A stretch of 6,637 bases of DNA from Pseudomonas sp. UBA5782 (GCA_002418465.1 DIEE01000298.1:1-6637); one strand, 5' to 3'; positions 1-5,779 are shown, numbered from the stretch's first letter. The notes: generated by a model from the letters alone, not told the origin. Made by a program: numbers and translations.

Positions 1-560
1 CGCTGGCCGAACAGGCGCTGGCCGCCGGGGTGCCGACCCACCTGGTGGTCGGCGGCCTGCGCCACGAGCGCGCGGCGATGGACCCGGCGGCGCGGGTGCG
101 CACGCTGGGCTACTGGCAGGCGGTGAACGCTACGACCGGGCAGCTGTTCAATTTCAACGAGGGCTTGCCCGATGGCTTCGTCTACGACACCGAGCCGGCC
201 TGCCGCGCGCTGGTCACCGCTCGTGAGCTGGACGAGGACAGCGTCTGGCCGCTGCTGGAGCTGATCCAGCGCGCCTTCTATCAGGAAGGCCGCGACGTGA
301 CGCTGCCACCGGTGCTGGTGGAGCTGGCCGAGCAGGCCGGCATCCCGCGCATCGAATTCGCCCCGGCCTTCGACGAACCGGAAATCCGCGAGCACACCGC
401 CGCCGATTTCGCCTGGGCGCAGAACCTCGGCATCGCCGGCTTTCCCACGCTGCTCGCCGAGCGCGACGGGCAGATGGCCCTGCTTACCAACGGCTACCAG
501 CCGCTGGAAAACCTGCAGCCGCTGCTGACCCGCTGGCTCGAGCGCGGCGCCCAGGGCTGA
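1..560 (+). CDS. DsbA-family thiol:disulfide oxidoreductase-like protein, 5' truncated
   Basis: The reading frame is open from base 3 (base 1 in the incomplete codon) to the TGA at 558-560, giving 185 visible codons; the true start lies left of the window. The sequence looks like the predicted protein-disulfide isomerase group of the DsbA/thioredoxin-like superfamily (COG3531 type, usually a little over 200 residues). Seen: an F-N-F-N-E segment, then Y-D-T-E-P-A-C-R-A (about nt 183-209) leading into the helical insertion, and a late G-F-P-T motif whose proline (444-446) fits the cis-proline loop next to the active site. The N-terminal CxxC redox motif expected for the family would lie in the missing part, so activity cannot be judged. 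Family members are thought to handle thiol-disulfide exchange; no signal peptide can be assessed and the substrate is unknown. The gene converges on the EamA transporter gene 13 bp away. A GTG at 30 is in frame but lies inside the domain, so it is not the likely start. Confidence 0.8.
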   Translation, partial: LAEQALAAGVPTHLVVGGLRHERAAMDPAARVRTLGYWQAVNATTGQLFNFNEGLPDGFVYDTEPACRALVTARELDEDSVWPLLELIQRAFYQEGRDVTLPPVLVELAEQAGIPRIEFAPAFDEPEIREHTAADFAWAQNLGIAGFPTLLAERDGQMALLTNGYQPLENLQPLLTRWLERGAQG

Positions 561-568
561 ACGGCGCG

Positions 569-589
569 CCGCCTCAGGCGGGCTTCTTT
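569..589 (+). terminator. Possible intrinsic terminator between convergent genes
   Basis: A CCGCC-TCA-GGCGG hairpin (569-581) is followed by GCTTCTTT on the + strand, just after the stop of the DsbA-like gene. The stem is only 5 bp and the T tract is interrupted. It overlaps the last codons and stop of the transporter gene on the other strand. Placement and shape fit a weak terminator for the left gene; this is inferred from sequence only. Confidence 0.4.
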
Positions 590-1458
590 GGCCACAGCTG
601 CGCCACCAGCATGCCGGCGAACATCAGCGCGCAGCCGAAGTAGCCCTTTGGCGCGAGGATCTCGTCGAGGAACAGCGAGCCGGCGAGGGCGGCGAACACC
701 GCTTCCAGGGACAGGATGATCGCCGCGTGGGAGGCGATGGCATGTTTCTGCGCGACCACCTGCAAGGTGTAGCCGACCGCCACACCGCACAGGCCACCAT
801 AGAGAATCGCCGGGCCGGCATCCAGGATCGCGGCGAGGCGGATGTCTTCCAGGCACACCGCCAGCACCAGGCTGACCACCGCGCAGGTGGCGAACTGCAG
901 CAGCGCCAGCCGCAACGGGTCGTGGCGGCTGGCGAAGAAGCCCACCAATAACACGTGCACGCCCCAGACGAAGGCACCGGCCAGCTGCAGCCAGTCACCC
1001 GAGGCGACGTGGAAGCCGTCGCCGACGCTGAGCAGGAACATCCCCACCACCGCCAGCGAGGCGCCGAGCCAGGTGCCGACGCCTGCGCGCTGGCCGATCG
1101 CCAGGCCGAGCAGCGGCACGATGATCACGTACAGCCCGGTGATGAAGCCGGAGTTGGTGACGCTGGTGAACAGCAGGCCGACCTGCTGCAGGTTGATCCC
1201 CAGCGACACCGCCAGGCCCATGCCGATGCCGCCGAGCAGCAGCCCGCGACTCACCGGCTGGCGCGGCTGGCCGTTCTGCGCGCGGCCGAGGAACAGCACC
1301 ACCGGCAGCAACACCAGGCTGCCGAGGGCGAAACGCAGGCCGGTGTAGAGAAACGGCCCGATGGAATCCATGCCCAGGCGTTGCGCGACGAAGGAAAAAC
1401 CCCAGATCAGGGCGGTCAGGACCATCAGCAGGTCGGCGCGCAGGGCGTGGCTTCGCAT
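574..1458 (-). CDS. EamA/DMT-superfamily membrane transporter
   Basis: A 294-residue integral membrane protein of the drug/metabolite transporter superfamily, the usual length for the family. It has about ten hydrophobic segments arranged as two EamA repeats (about 8-145 and 156-289). Family signatures: L-I-W-G-F-S-F-V in helix 1 (17-24), T-S-V-T-N-S-G-F-I-T-G-L-Y in the region of helix 4 (98-110), and the C-terminal S-L-E-A-V-F-A-A-L-A-G with L-D-E just after it (250-266). Members export or import small metabolites or amino acids across the inner membrane; the substrate cannot be read from sequence. I chose the ATG at 1456-1458 because it gives a short polar leader (M-R-S-H-A-L-R-A-D) before helix 1 and has a modest GAGAG upstream. 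An in-frame ATG at 1531-1533 would add 25 arginine-rich residues and is less likely. It is divergent from erdR, with a palindromic repeat in the shared upstream region. Probably monocistronic. Confidence 0.9.
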   Translation of the reverse strand: MRSHALRADLLMVLTALIWGFSFVAQRLGMDSIGPFLYTGLRFALGSLVLLPVVLFLGRAQNGQPRQPVSRGLLLGGIGMGLAVSLGINLQQVGLLFTSVTNSGFITGLYVIIVPLLGLAIGQRAGVGTWLGASLAVVGMFLLSVGDGFHVASGDWLQLAGAFVWGVHVLLVGFFASRHDPLRLALLQFATCAVVSLVLAVCLEDIRLAAILDAGPAILYGGLCGVAVGYTLQVVAQKHAIASHAAIILSLEAVFAALAGSLFLDEILAPKGYFGCALMFAGMLVAQLWPKKPA

Positions 1459-1547
1459 GGAGACTCTCGGCAGAAAAAGGCGCAGACTTTGCCGCAAAGC
1501 CCGCAGCTTGACCACCCTGGCATCGCTCGGCATGCTTGGCGCCGCTC

Positions 1548-1691
1548 AGAGGGTGTTTGCGAACTGCTGCGCTAGCCCATGCAGCGTTAAAATCGGCCGA
1601 AAACTGCTCATTTACACAGGGTAAACTCCGCATTTTTCGGCTGATCCCGCCTTGCCTGGGGCGTCGCTCGCTACGCCTGTAAACACCCTCT
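1548..1691. repeat. 144-bp palindromic MITE/REP-like intergenic element
   Basis: The element is bounded by perfect 11-bp terminal inverted repeats, AGAGGGTGTTT (1548-1558) and AAACACCCTCT (1681-1691). Inside is a 12-pair stem with one G-T pair (1592-1603 with 1634-1645, the CCGAAAA/TTTTCGG core). Inside that, TTTAC (1611-1615) pairs with GTAAA (1621-1625) around a 5-nt loop. The two arms are almost equal in length (33 and 35 nt), so the element is nearly symmetric about 1618 and could fold into one long hairpin or cruciform. Each arm also has a small hairpin (GCTGC/GCAGC at 1566-1585; GGCGT/ACGCC at 1660-1677). It has no coding capacity and no obvious target-site duplication. From memory, cores like TGCTCATTTACA with GTAAACTCCGCA recur between genes in Pseudomonas genomes, but I cannot verify copy number here. 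It occupies most of the gene-free gap 1459-1727; in the rest of that gap I see only the erdR ribosome binding site. Confidence 0.7.
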
Positions 1692-1727
1692 CGAATTTTC
1701 GGGCGCAACAAGAAATAGGGATATGTC

Positions 1728-2378
1728 ATGGCAGCCCACGAAATTCTCATCGCCGACGATCACCCGCTGTTCCGCAGCGCGTTGCACCAGGCACTGACCC
1801 TGGGGCTGGGCAGCGGCGTGCGGCTGGTGGAAGCCGCCAGCATCGCCGAGCTGGAAGGCCGCCTGGCGGAGAAGGGCGACTGGGACCTGGTGCTGCTCGA
1901 CCTGAACATGCCCGGCGCCTACGGGTTTTCCGGCCTGGTGCTGCTGCGCGGGCAGTACCCGCAGGTGCCGGTGGTGATGATCTCGGCGCAGGAAGAAGCG
2001 GCGGTGGTCGCCCGCTCGCGGGAGTTCGGTGCCAGCGGCTTCATTCCCAAGTCCAGCCCGCTCGAAGTGATCCAGCACGCGGTGCGCGCGGTGCTCGATG
2101 GCGACGAGTGGTGGCCTGTCCTGTCGGACACCGCGGTCAGCGTTTCCGCCGAGGCCAAGGCCGCCAGCGCCGGCCTCGCCAGCCTCACGCCGCAGCAGTT
2201 CCGCGTACTGACCATGGTCTGCGAAGGCCTGCTGAACAAGCAGATCGCCTACGAGCTGAGCGTCTCCGAGGCCACCGTCAAGGCCCACGTCACCGCCATC
2301 TTCCGCAAACTCGGCGTGCGCACCCGCACCCAGGCCGCGCTGCTGCTGCAGCAGCTGGAAAGCATTCCGGCCAACTGA
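1728..2378 (+). CDS. erdR: LuxR/NarL-type response regulator, ErdR/CrbR orthologue
   Basis: A 216-residue two-component response regulator. The receiver domain (about 5-122) has the acidic pair D10-D11, phospho-acceptor D58 in L-L-D-L-N-M-P, switch residue S86 and lysine K108. The C-terminal LuxR/GerE helix-turn-helix (about 153-208) carries L-T-P-Q-Q-F-R-V-L, N-K-Q-I-A, S-E-A-T-V-K-A-H and R-T-Q-A. Sequence and the dgkA neighbour match the Pseudomonas regulator called ErdR (PA3604 in P. aeruginosa) or CrbR, a cytoplasmic DNA-binding activator of acetyl-CoA synthetase and ethanol/acetate oxidation genes. Its usual partner is the CrbS-type sensor kinase, which is not in this window. The ATG at 1728 has AGGGA (1717-1721) 6 nt upstream. 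An ATG at 1723 is out of frame. Any upstream promoter must lie in or right beside the palindromic element ending at 1691, unless transcription comes from further left. dgkA follows 70 bp downstream. Confidence 0.9.
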   Translation: MAAHEILIADDHPLFRSALHQALTLGLGSGVRLVEAASIAELEGRLAEKGDWDLVLLDLNMPGAYGFSGLVLLRGQYPQVPVVMISAQEEAAVVARSREFGASGFIPKSSPLEVIQHAVRAVLDGDEWWPVLSDTAVSVSAEAKAASAGLASLTPQQFRVLTMVCEGLLNKQIAYELSVSEATVKAHVTAIFRKLGVRTRTQAALLLQQLESIPAN

Positions 2379-2403
2379 ACGCCGCGCTTCACGCTTTCTT
2401 GAC

Positions 2404-2422
2404 CGATGCCCACTTAGCATCG
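2404..2422. repeat. Short perfect inverted repeat between erdR and dgkA
   Basis: CGATGC (2404-2409) and GCATCG (2417-2422) form a perfect 6-bp dyad with a 7-nt spacer in the 70-bp erdR-dgkA gap. No T tract follows, so it is not a standard intrinsic terminator. It could be a protein-binding dyad or an RNA hairpin in the dgkA leader. A dyad of this size can also occur by chance. Confidence 0.35.
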
Positions 2423-2448
2423 CGCCTCTCGAATCGCAGGGGCGCGGC

Positions 2449-2814
2449 ATGTCACCGTACAAAGGGCAAGTGGGACTCAAACGTGTGTTCAACGCCACCG
2501 GCTATTCCCTCGCCGGGTTGCGTACCGCCTTCACCGGCGAAGCGGCGTTCCGCCAGTTGGTGCTGCTCAATCTTGTCCTCATTCCCCTGAGCTTCGTTTT
2601 CGCTGTCAGCCGTGGCGAACGCGCCCTGCTGATCGCCGTGTGCCTGCTGGCACTGGTCGTCGAGCTGTTCAATTCGGCGATCGAGGCGGTGGTCGACCGG
2701 ATTTCCCTGGAGCGCCACCCGCTGTCCAGGGATGCCAAGGACATGGGCAGCGCCGCCCAGTTCGTCGCACTGACGATGATCGCCGTGGTCTGGGCGCTGA
2801 TCCTGCTGGGCTGA
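2449..2814 (+). CDS. dgkA: Diacylglycerol kinase (prokaryotic DgkA)
   Basis: A 121-residue inner-membrane enzyme, the usual length for bacterial DgkA (122 residues in E. coli). It phosphorylates diacylglycerol to phosphatidic acid with MgATP, recycling diacylglycerol left by transfer of phosphoglycerol head groups to periplasmic glucans. Layout: an N-terminal amphipathic helix with A-T-G-Y-S and E-A-A-F-R-Q (16-20, 31-36), then three membrane helices (about 37-53, 58-84, 101-120). Active-site residues align with the E. coli enzyme: E72, N75 and E79 in V-E-L-F-N-S-A-I-E, and K97-D98 in A-K-D-M-G-S-A-A (equivalent to E69, N72, E76, K94, D95). The family works as a homotrimer. The ATG at 2449 has AGGGG (2438-2442) 6 nt upstream. 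It probably shares a transcript with erdR, although a promoter in the 70-bp gap is possible. Its stop codon directly abuts that of finR. Confidence 0.96.
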   Translation: MSPYKGQVGLKRVFNATGYSLAGLRTAFTGEAAFRQLVLLNLVLIPLSFVFAVSRGERALLIAVCLLALVVELFNSAIEAVVDRISLERHPLSRDAKDMGSAAQFVALTMIAVVWALILLG

Positions 2815-3741
2815 TCAGGCGATCGGCAGCAACTGCACCTGATCGCTGCGCTCGATGCCGGCGGTGAGCTCGCGGCACTGCGCGAGGAACTCCTGCATCG
2901 CCGCGGTCTGGTACTTCTGCCGGTGCCAGATGAAGTAGAACTGCCGACGCAGGTCCAGATCCGGCGTTTCCAGGGCGACCAGGCTGCCGCGGCGAAACGC
3001 GTCGCGCAGCGCCAGGCGCGAGATGCAGCCGATGCCCAGGCCTGATTCCACCGCGCGCTTGATCGCCTCGGTGTGCTCCAGCTCCAGGCGCACGTTCAGC
3101 TCGGCGAGGTGGCTGCGCAGCGCCTGCTCGAAGGTCAGCCGGGTGCCCGAACCGCTTTCGCGCAGAATCCAGGCCTCGGCGGTGAGCTCCGCCAGGCTCG
3201 CCCGGCCGCGACTGGCCAGCGGATGGCTCGGCGCGCAGAACACCACCAGCTCGTCCTCCACCCAGGGTTGCACTTCGATGTCCGGATGCCGGCAGTCGCC
3301 CTCGATCAGGCCGAGGTCGAGCTCGTAATGCGCCACCTGCTGGACCACGTTGGCGGTGTTCTGCACCTGCAGCTTCACCCGGCATTCCGGATGGCGCTGC
3401 ATGAAGCTGCCGATCAGCAGGGTCGCCAGGTAGTTGCCGATGGTCAGGGTTGCGCCCACCGCTAGCGAGCCGAAACTGCTGCGACCATCGAGCAGGTTCT
3501 CGATCGCCTTGGCCTGGTGGATCAGCGCCATCGCCTGCGGCAGCAGTTGATGACCCAGTGCATTGAGGCTGACGCGCTTGCCGGCGCGGTCGAACAGCTG
3601 GCAGTCGGTCTGCCGCTCCAGTTCGGTCAGCGCGGTGCTCGCCGCCGACTGCGAGAGCGCCAGCGATTCGGCCGCGCGCGAGACGCTTTCATGCTGGGCG
3701 ACGGCGACGAATATCTGCAATTGGCGAAGAGTAAATCGCAT
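2815..3741 (-). CDS. finR: LysR-type redox-responsive regulator FinR
   Basis: A 308-residue LysR-type transcriptional regulator of normal length. The winged helix-turn-helix is N-terminal (M-R-F-T-L-R-Q-L-Q-I-F, recognition region about 19-41 with S-R-A-A-E-S-L and S-Q-S-A-A-S). The effector-binding domain runs from about 90 to 295. It is divergent from fpr, and in P. putida the protein in this position, FinR, activates fpr under superoxide or oxidant stress. Cysteines are at 47, 120, 150, 169, 239 and 289; I recall C150 and C239 being reported as the redox-sensing pair in P. putida FinR, and both are present here at the same numbers. The ATG at 3739-3741 is fixed by the conserved N terminus, yet no Shine-Dalgarno-like sequence precedes it. 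The start codon lies within the first ATATCT element, suggesting autoregulation. Convergent with dgkA at zero spacing. Confidence 0.9.
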   Translation of the reverse strand: MRFTLRQLQIFVAVAQHESVSRAAESLALSQSAASTALTELERQTDCQLFDRAGKRVSLNALGHQLLPQAMALIHQAKAIENLLDGRSSFGSLAVGATLTIGNYLATLLIGSFMQRHPECRVKLQVQNTANVVQQVAHYELDLGLIEGDCRHPDIEVQPWVEDELVVFCAPSHPLASRGRASLAELTAEAWILRESGSGTRLTFEQALRSHLAELNVRLELEHTEAIKRAVESGLGIGCISRLALRDAFRRGSLVALETPDLDLRRQFYFIWHRQKYQTAAMQEFLAQCRELTAGIERSDQVQLLPIA

Positions 3742-3790
3742 ATCTATATAACCGATAACCCATATCTTGATAATTCATTTAACAGATATT
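3739..3790. promoter_or_regulatory. Candidate FinR operator in the finR-fpr gap
   Basis: An AT-rich island in GC-rich surroundings. ATATCT occurs at 3740-3745 and 3762-3767, and its reverse complement AGATAT at 3784-3789. The three copies start exactly 22 bp apart, about two helical turns, so a protein could bind all three on one face. The second and third form the dyad ATATCT-N16-AGATAT. ATAACC is also repeated in tandem (3748-3753, 3755-3760). The rightmost element abuts the fpr -35 box and the leftmost overlaps the finR start codon. This layout fits a LysR regulator that activates the divergent gene and controls its own. The assignment to FinR is inferred from gene order. Confidence 0.5.
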
Positions 3791-3807
3791 GTCGGCGCGA
3801 TTAGAAT
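3779..3807 (+). promoter_or_regulatory. Predicted sigma70-type promoter of fpr
   Basis: -35 TTAACA (3779-3784, 5 of 6 consensus) and -10 TAGAAT (3802-3807, 5 of 6) are separated by 17 bp. A transcript would begin near 3814 and give a leader of about 45-50 nt before the fpr ATG. The -35 box touches the third ATATCT-type element, the usual place for an activating LysR protein to contact polymerase. No mapped start site is available. Confidence 0.6.
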
Positions 3808-3860
3808 CCCGCGCAATTCTTTGCCCGCCTGGGCACGCTGGTTTTATCTGGAGACCCCGA

Positions 3861-4637
3861 ATGAGCAAGTTGGCGACCGAACGCGTTCTCAGTGTTCACC
3901 ACTGGAACGACACCCTGTTCAGCTTCAAGGTGACCCGCGATCCGGGGTTGCGCTTCCAGAATGGGCAGTTCGTCATGATCGGCCTCGAAGTCGAAGGTCG
4001 CCCGCTGCTGCGTGCCTACTCCATCGCCAGCCCGAACTACGAGGAACACCTCGAGTTCTTCAGCATCAAGGTGCAGGACGGCCCGCTGACCTCGCGCCTG
4101 CAGCATCTCAAGGAAGGCGATGAGCTGATCGTCAGCCGCAAGCCCACCGGCACCCTGGTGCTGGACGACCTGCTGCCCGGCAAGCACCTCTATCTGCTGA
4201 GCACCGGCACCGGCCTGGCGCCCTTCATGAGCGTGATCCAGGACCCTGAAACCTACGAGCGTTTCGAGAAGGTCATCCTGATCCACGGCGTGCGGTACGT
4301 GAACGAAGTCGCCTACGAGCAGTTCATCACCCAGGAACTGCCGGAAAACGAATTCTTCGGCGACGCGGTGCGCGAGAAGCTGATCTATTACCCCACCGTC
4401 ACCCGCGAGCCCTATCGCAACCAGGGCCGCCTGACCGACCTGATGCGCAGCGGCAAGCTGTTCAGCGACATCGGCCTGCCGCCGATCAACCCGCAGGACG
4501 ACCGCGCGATGATCTGCGGCAGCCCGAGCATGCTCGACGAGACCAGCGAAGTGCTGGACAGCTTCGGCCTGAAGATTTCCGCGCGCATGGGCGAGCCCGG
4601 CGACTACCTGATCGAGCGCGCCTTCGTCGAGAAGTGA
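3861..4637 (+). CDS. fpr: Ferredoxin/flavodoxin-NADP+ reductase
   Basis: A 258-residue FAD enzyme, the same length as I recall for P. aeruginosa Fpr. It moves electrons between NADPH and ferredoxin, flavodoxin or bacterioferritin-associated ferredoxin in the cytoplasm, supporting Fe-S cluster and heme/iron metabolism and oxidative-stress defence. The FAD-binding barrel is at about 1-100, with R-A-Y-S-I-A-S (51-57) contacting the flavin. The NADP-binding domain follows, with G-T-G-L-A-P-F (116-122), H-G-V-R (142-145) and C-G-S-P-S-M (219-224). The C terminus A-F-V-E-K is typical of the bacterial subclass. I chose the ATG at 3861 because TGGAG (3849-3853) sits 7 nt upstream and the N terminus (T-E-R-V-L-S-V-H-H-W) matches the family. 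An in-frame ATG at 3789 would lie upstream of the predicted -10 box. It is monocistronic: divergent from finR, with its own promoter and a strong terminator. Confidence 0.97.
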   Translation: MSKLATERVLSVHHWNDTLFSFKVTRDPGLRFQNGQFVMIGLEVEGRPLLRAYSIASPNYEEHLEFFSIKVQDGPLTSRLQHLKEGDELIVSRKPTGTLVLDDLLPGKHLYLLSTGTGLAPFMSVIQDPETYERFEKVILIHGVRYVNEVAYEQFITQELPENEFFGDAVREKLIYYPTVTREPYRNQGRLTDLMRSGKLFSDIGLPPINPQDDRAMICGSPSMLDETSEVLDSFGLKISARMGEPGDYLIERAFVEK

Positions 4638-4653
4638 GTGGTTCGAGGTGAAG

Positions 4654-4680
4654 AAAGCCCGCCCTCCGGCGGGCTTTTTT
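4654..4680. terminator. Strong intrinsic terminator, probably bidirectional
   Basis: A perfect 7-bp stem GCCCGCC (4657-4663) / GGCGGGC (4668-4674) with a CTCC loop is followed by six T residues (4675-4680), 16 bp after the fpr stop. On the - strand the same stem is followed by TTTCTT, so it can also end the trmO transcript, whose stop is 14 bp to the right. Confidence 0.9.
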
Positions 4681-4693
4681 GTGCCCGGGAAAC

Positions 4694-5380
4694 TCAGCTG
4701 ACCTGCAACACGCGGATGGTCCCGGCCTGCGGGTAGTGCCATTGCACGTCGACGTCCCACAGCCGCGCGCCGTAGCGGCGCTCCGGTTCGGGTTGCTGGT
4801 AGGCCGGGCGCGGGTCCTGCGCCAGGCACTGCTCGATTAGCTCCACCAGCGGCTCGCCCAGGCGCAGCGCGTGATCGCGTGCTTCCTTTAGGGCCAGGTC
4901 GGTCCACTGCACCGGGATCGATGGCGGCGGCGCTGGCGCGATGCCGTTGTGCGCCTGCGCGAGGCTGTCGGCGTAGGGCACGTAGGGCTTGATGTCGAGC
5001 ACCGGGGTGCCGTCGAGCAGGTCGATCCCGGACAGCCACAGGCGCCCGGCTTCGATCCGGTCCAGTTTCACCACCGACTGGCCGATGCCGTTGGGGCGGT
5101 GCGTCGAGCGGCTGGCGAACACGCCGATGGCGCGGTTGCCGCCCAGGCGCGGCGGGCGAACCTTGAGTCGCGGCTGGTCCTCCAGCGCCTGATGGAAGAC
5201 GAACAGCAACCAGACATGGCTGACCTGCTCCAGGCCGTCGAACGCCTCGGCCTTGTCGAACGGTGGCAGCAGCTCCAGCACGCCGCGCGCGGCGGGGGCC
5301 AGCTGCGGCTGGCGCGGGATGGCGAATTTCTCCTTGAAACAGGAGTGCACGTAGCCGATGGGGGAAACCTGATAGGACAT
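4694..5380 (-). CDS. trmO: tRNA (N6-threonylcarbamoyladenosine37-N6)-methyltransferase TrmO
   Basis: A 228-residue protein of the TsaA/YaeB/TrmO family (235 residues in E. coli). It uses S-adenosylmethionine to methylate t6A at position 37 of threonine tRNA, giving m6t6A, which tunes decoding. The fold is a small beta barrel unlike classic Rossmann methyltransferases. Conserved blocks: K-E-K-F-A-I-P-R-Q-P (16-25), L-F-V-F-H-Q (59-64), R-P-P-R-L-G-G (75-81), G-V-F-A-S-R-S-T-H-R-P-N (86-97), D-G-T-P-V-L-D-I-K-P-Y (123-133) and A-Q-D-P-R-P-A-Y (187-194). The start at 5378-5380 is chosen because the conserved sequence begins there (M-S-Y-Q-V-S-P-I-G-Y). The frame is open further upstream, but that extension is low-complexity and overlaps the neighbouring small gene. 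The Shine-Dalgarno is weak. It follows the small exported-protein gene by 28 bp and probably shares its transcript. Confidence 0.95.
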   Translation of the reverse strand: MSYQVSPIGYVHSCFKEKFAIPRQPQLAPAARGVLELLPPFDKAEAFDGLEQVSHVWLLFVFHQALEDQPRLKVRPPRLGGNRAIGVFASRSTHRPNGIGQSVVKLDRIEAGRLWLSGIDLLDGTPVLDIKPYVPYADSLAQAHNGIAPAPPPSIPVQWTDLALKEARDHALRLGEPLVELIEQCLAQDPRPAYQQPEPERRYGARLWDVDVQWHYPQAGTIRVLQVS

Positions 5381-5408
5381 CGCTGGGCTCGTCGCGGGGC
5401 TGCTGCGC

Positions 5409-5603
5409 TCAGGGCTTGCAGGCCGCATTACGGAAGGGACCACTGACCCGCTGCCAGTTCGGCGCCGGGCTGTGCTGGGCACAGACGCGTCGTTCGCTGT
5501 CGGCGCTCTGCCACCAGTACCAGGGCGCTGGTGCGGCGATTCCGGCGGCGCTCCAGCCGCTGGCGATGAGCAGCAGCGCGGCAAGGAAGGGGCGTGAACG
5601 CAT
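5409..5603 (-). CDS. Small putatively exported protein with two cysteines
   Basis: A 64-residue protein. Residues 1-24 look like a Sec signal peptide: basic start (M-R-S-R), hydrophobic core (F-L-A-A-L-L-L-I-A) and a plausible A-G-I-A-A cleavage site. The predicted mature part is about 40 residues with an aromatic cluster P-W-Y-W-W (27-31) and two cysteines (C41, C62) that could form one disulfide in the periplasm. Similar short proteins with a W-Y-x-W segment, an internal V-C-x-Q and a G-P-F/Y near the C terminus occur in Pseudomonas as hypothetical proteins, as far as I remember; no function is known to me. The ATG at 5601-5603 has GGAA 6 nt upstream. The frame is open further upstream, but the signal peptide fixes this start. 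It lies 28 bp ahead of trmO on the same strand, though export and tRNA modification have no evident functional link. Confidence 0.65.
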   Translation of the reverse strand: MRSRPFLAALLLIASGWSAAGIAAPAPWYWWQSADSERRVCAQHSPAPNWQRVSGPFRNAACKP

Positions 5604-5779
5604 GGCGGGTTCCGGGTTTGAGTAAAGCAGAGGCGCAGGATAATGGCTGCGGCCGGCCACGCCAACCGCGCACTGGCCGCCGATGCGGGGGCGCCCGGTC
5701 CACTGCCGTTGCCGGCGGAACTGGTCTAGGATGCGCGCTGCCCGCCAGCGGCCCGCCTGTTCATCCACGGAAAATTCCC

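Noticed and set aside
1459..1533. Upstream ATG (1531-1533) for the EamA transporter
   Set aside because: It adds an arginine-rich 25-residue leader that is atypical for the family; the ATG at 1458 gives the normal short polar N terminus.
842..1575. Overlapping + strand frames opposite the EamA gene
   Set aside because: They are His/Gln/Arg- or Ser/Pro/Thr-rich artefacts of the reverse complement of a membrane protein gene.
2399..2420. Promoter TTGACC (2399-2404) with TAGCAT (2415-2420) before dgkA
   Set aside because: The spacer is only 10 bp, far too short for a sigma70 promoter, and no -10 box lies at the right distance.
1671..2498. A 275-codon open frame on the - strand antisense to erdR
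   Set aside because: The translation is low-complexity and matches no family, while the opposite strand encodes a complete response regulator with all key residues.
3789..3860. Upstream in-frame ATG at 3789 for fpr
   Set aside because: It precedes the predicted -10 box, so it would not be in the mRNA, and the family N terminus begins at 3861 behind a good ribosome site.
3801..5039. A 412-codon open frame on the - strand antisense to fpr and crossing its terminator into trmO
   Set aside because: It is the mirror of real codon usage in GC-rich DNA, has low-complexity Ala/Arg/Gln/Leu-rich composition, and crosses a strong terminator and two convincingly identified genes.
5381..5665. N-terminal extension of trmO to 5665
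   Set aside because: The extra 95 residues are Pro/Ser/Ala-rich noise overlapping the small exported-protein gene; the conserved TrmO sequence starts at 5380.
5709..5732. Promoter TTGCCG (5709-5714) with TAGGAT (5727-5732) before the gene at 5780
   Set aside because: The spacer is 12 bp, and the sequence at correct -35 spacing is poor. The TAGGAT may still be a -10 box but cannot be supported alone.
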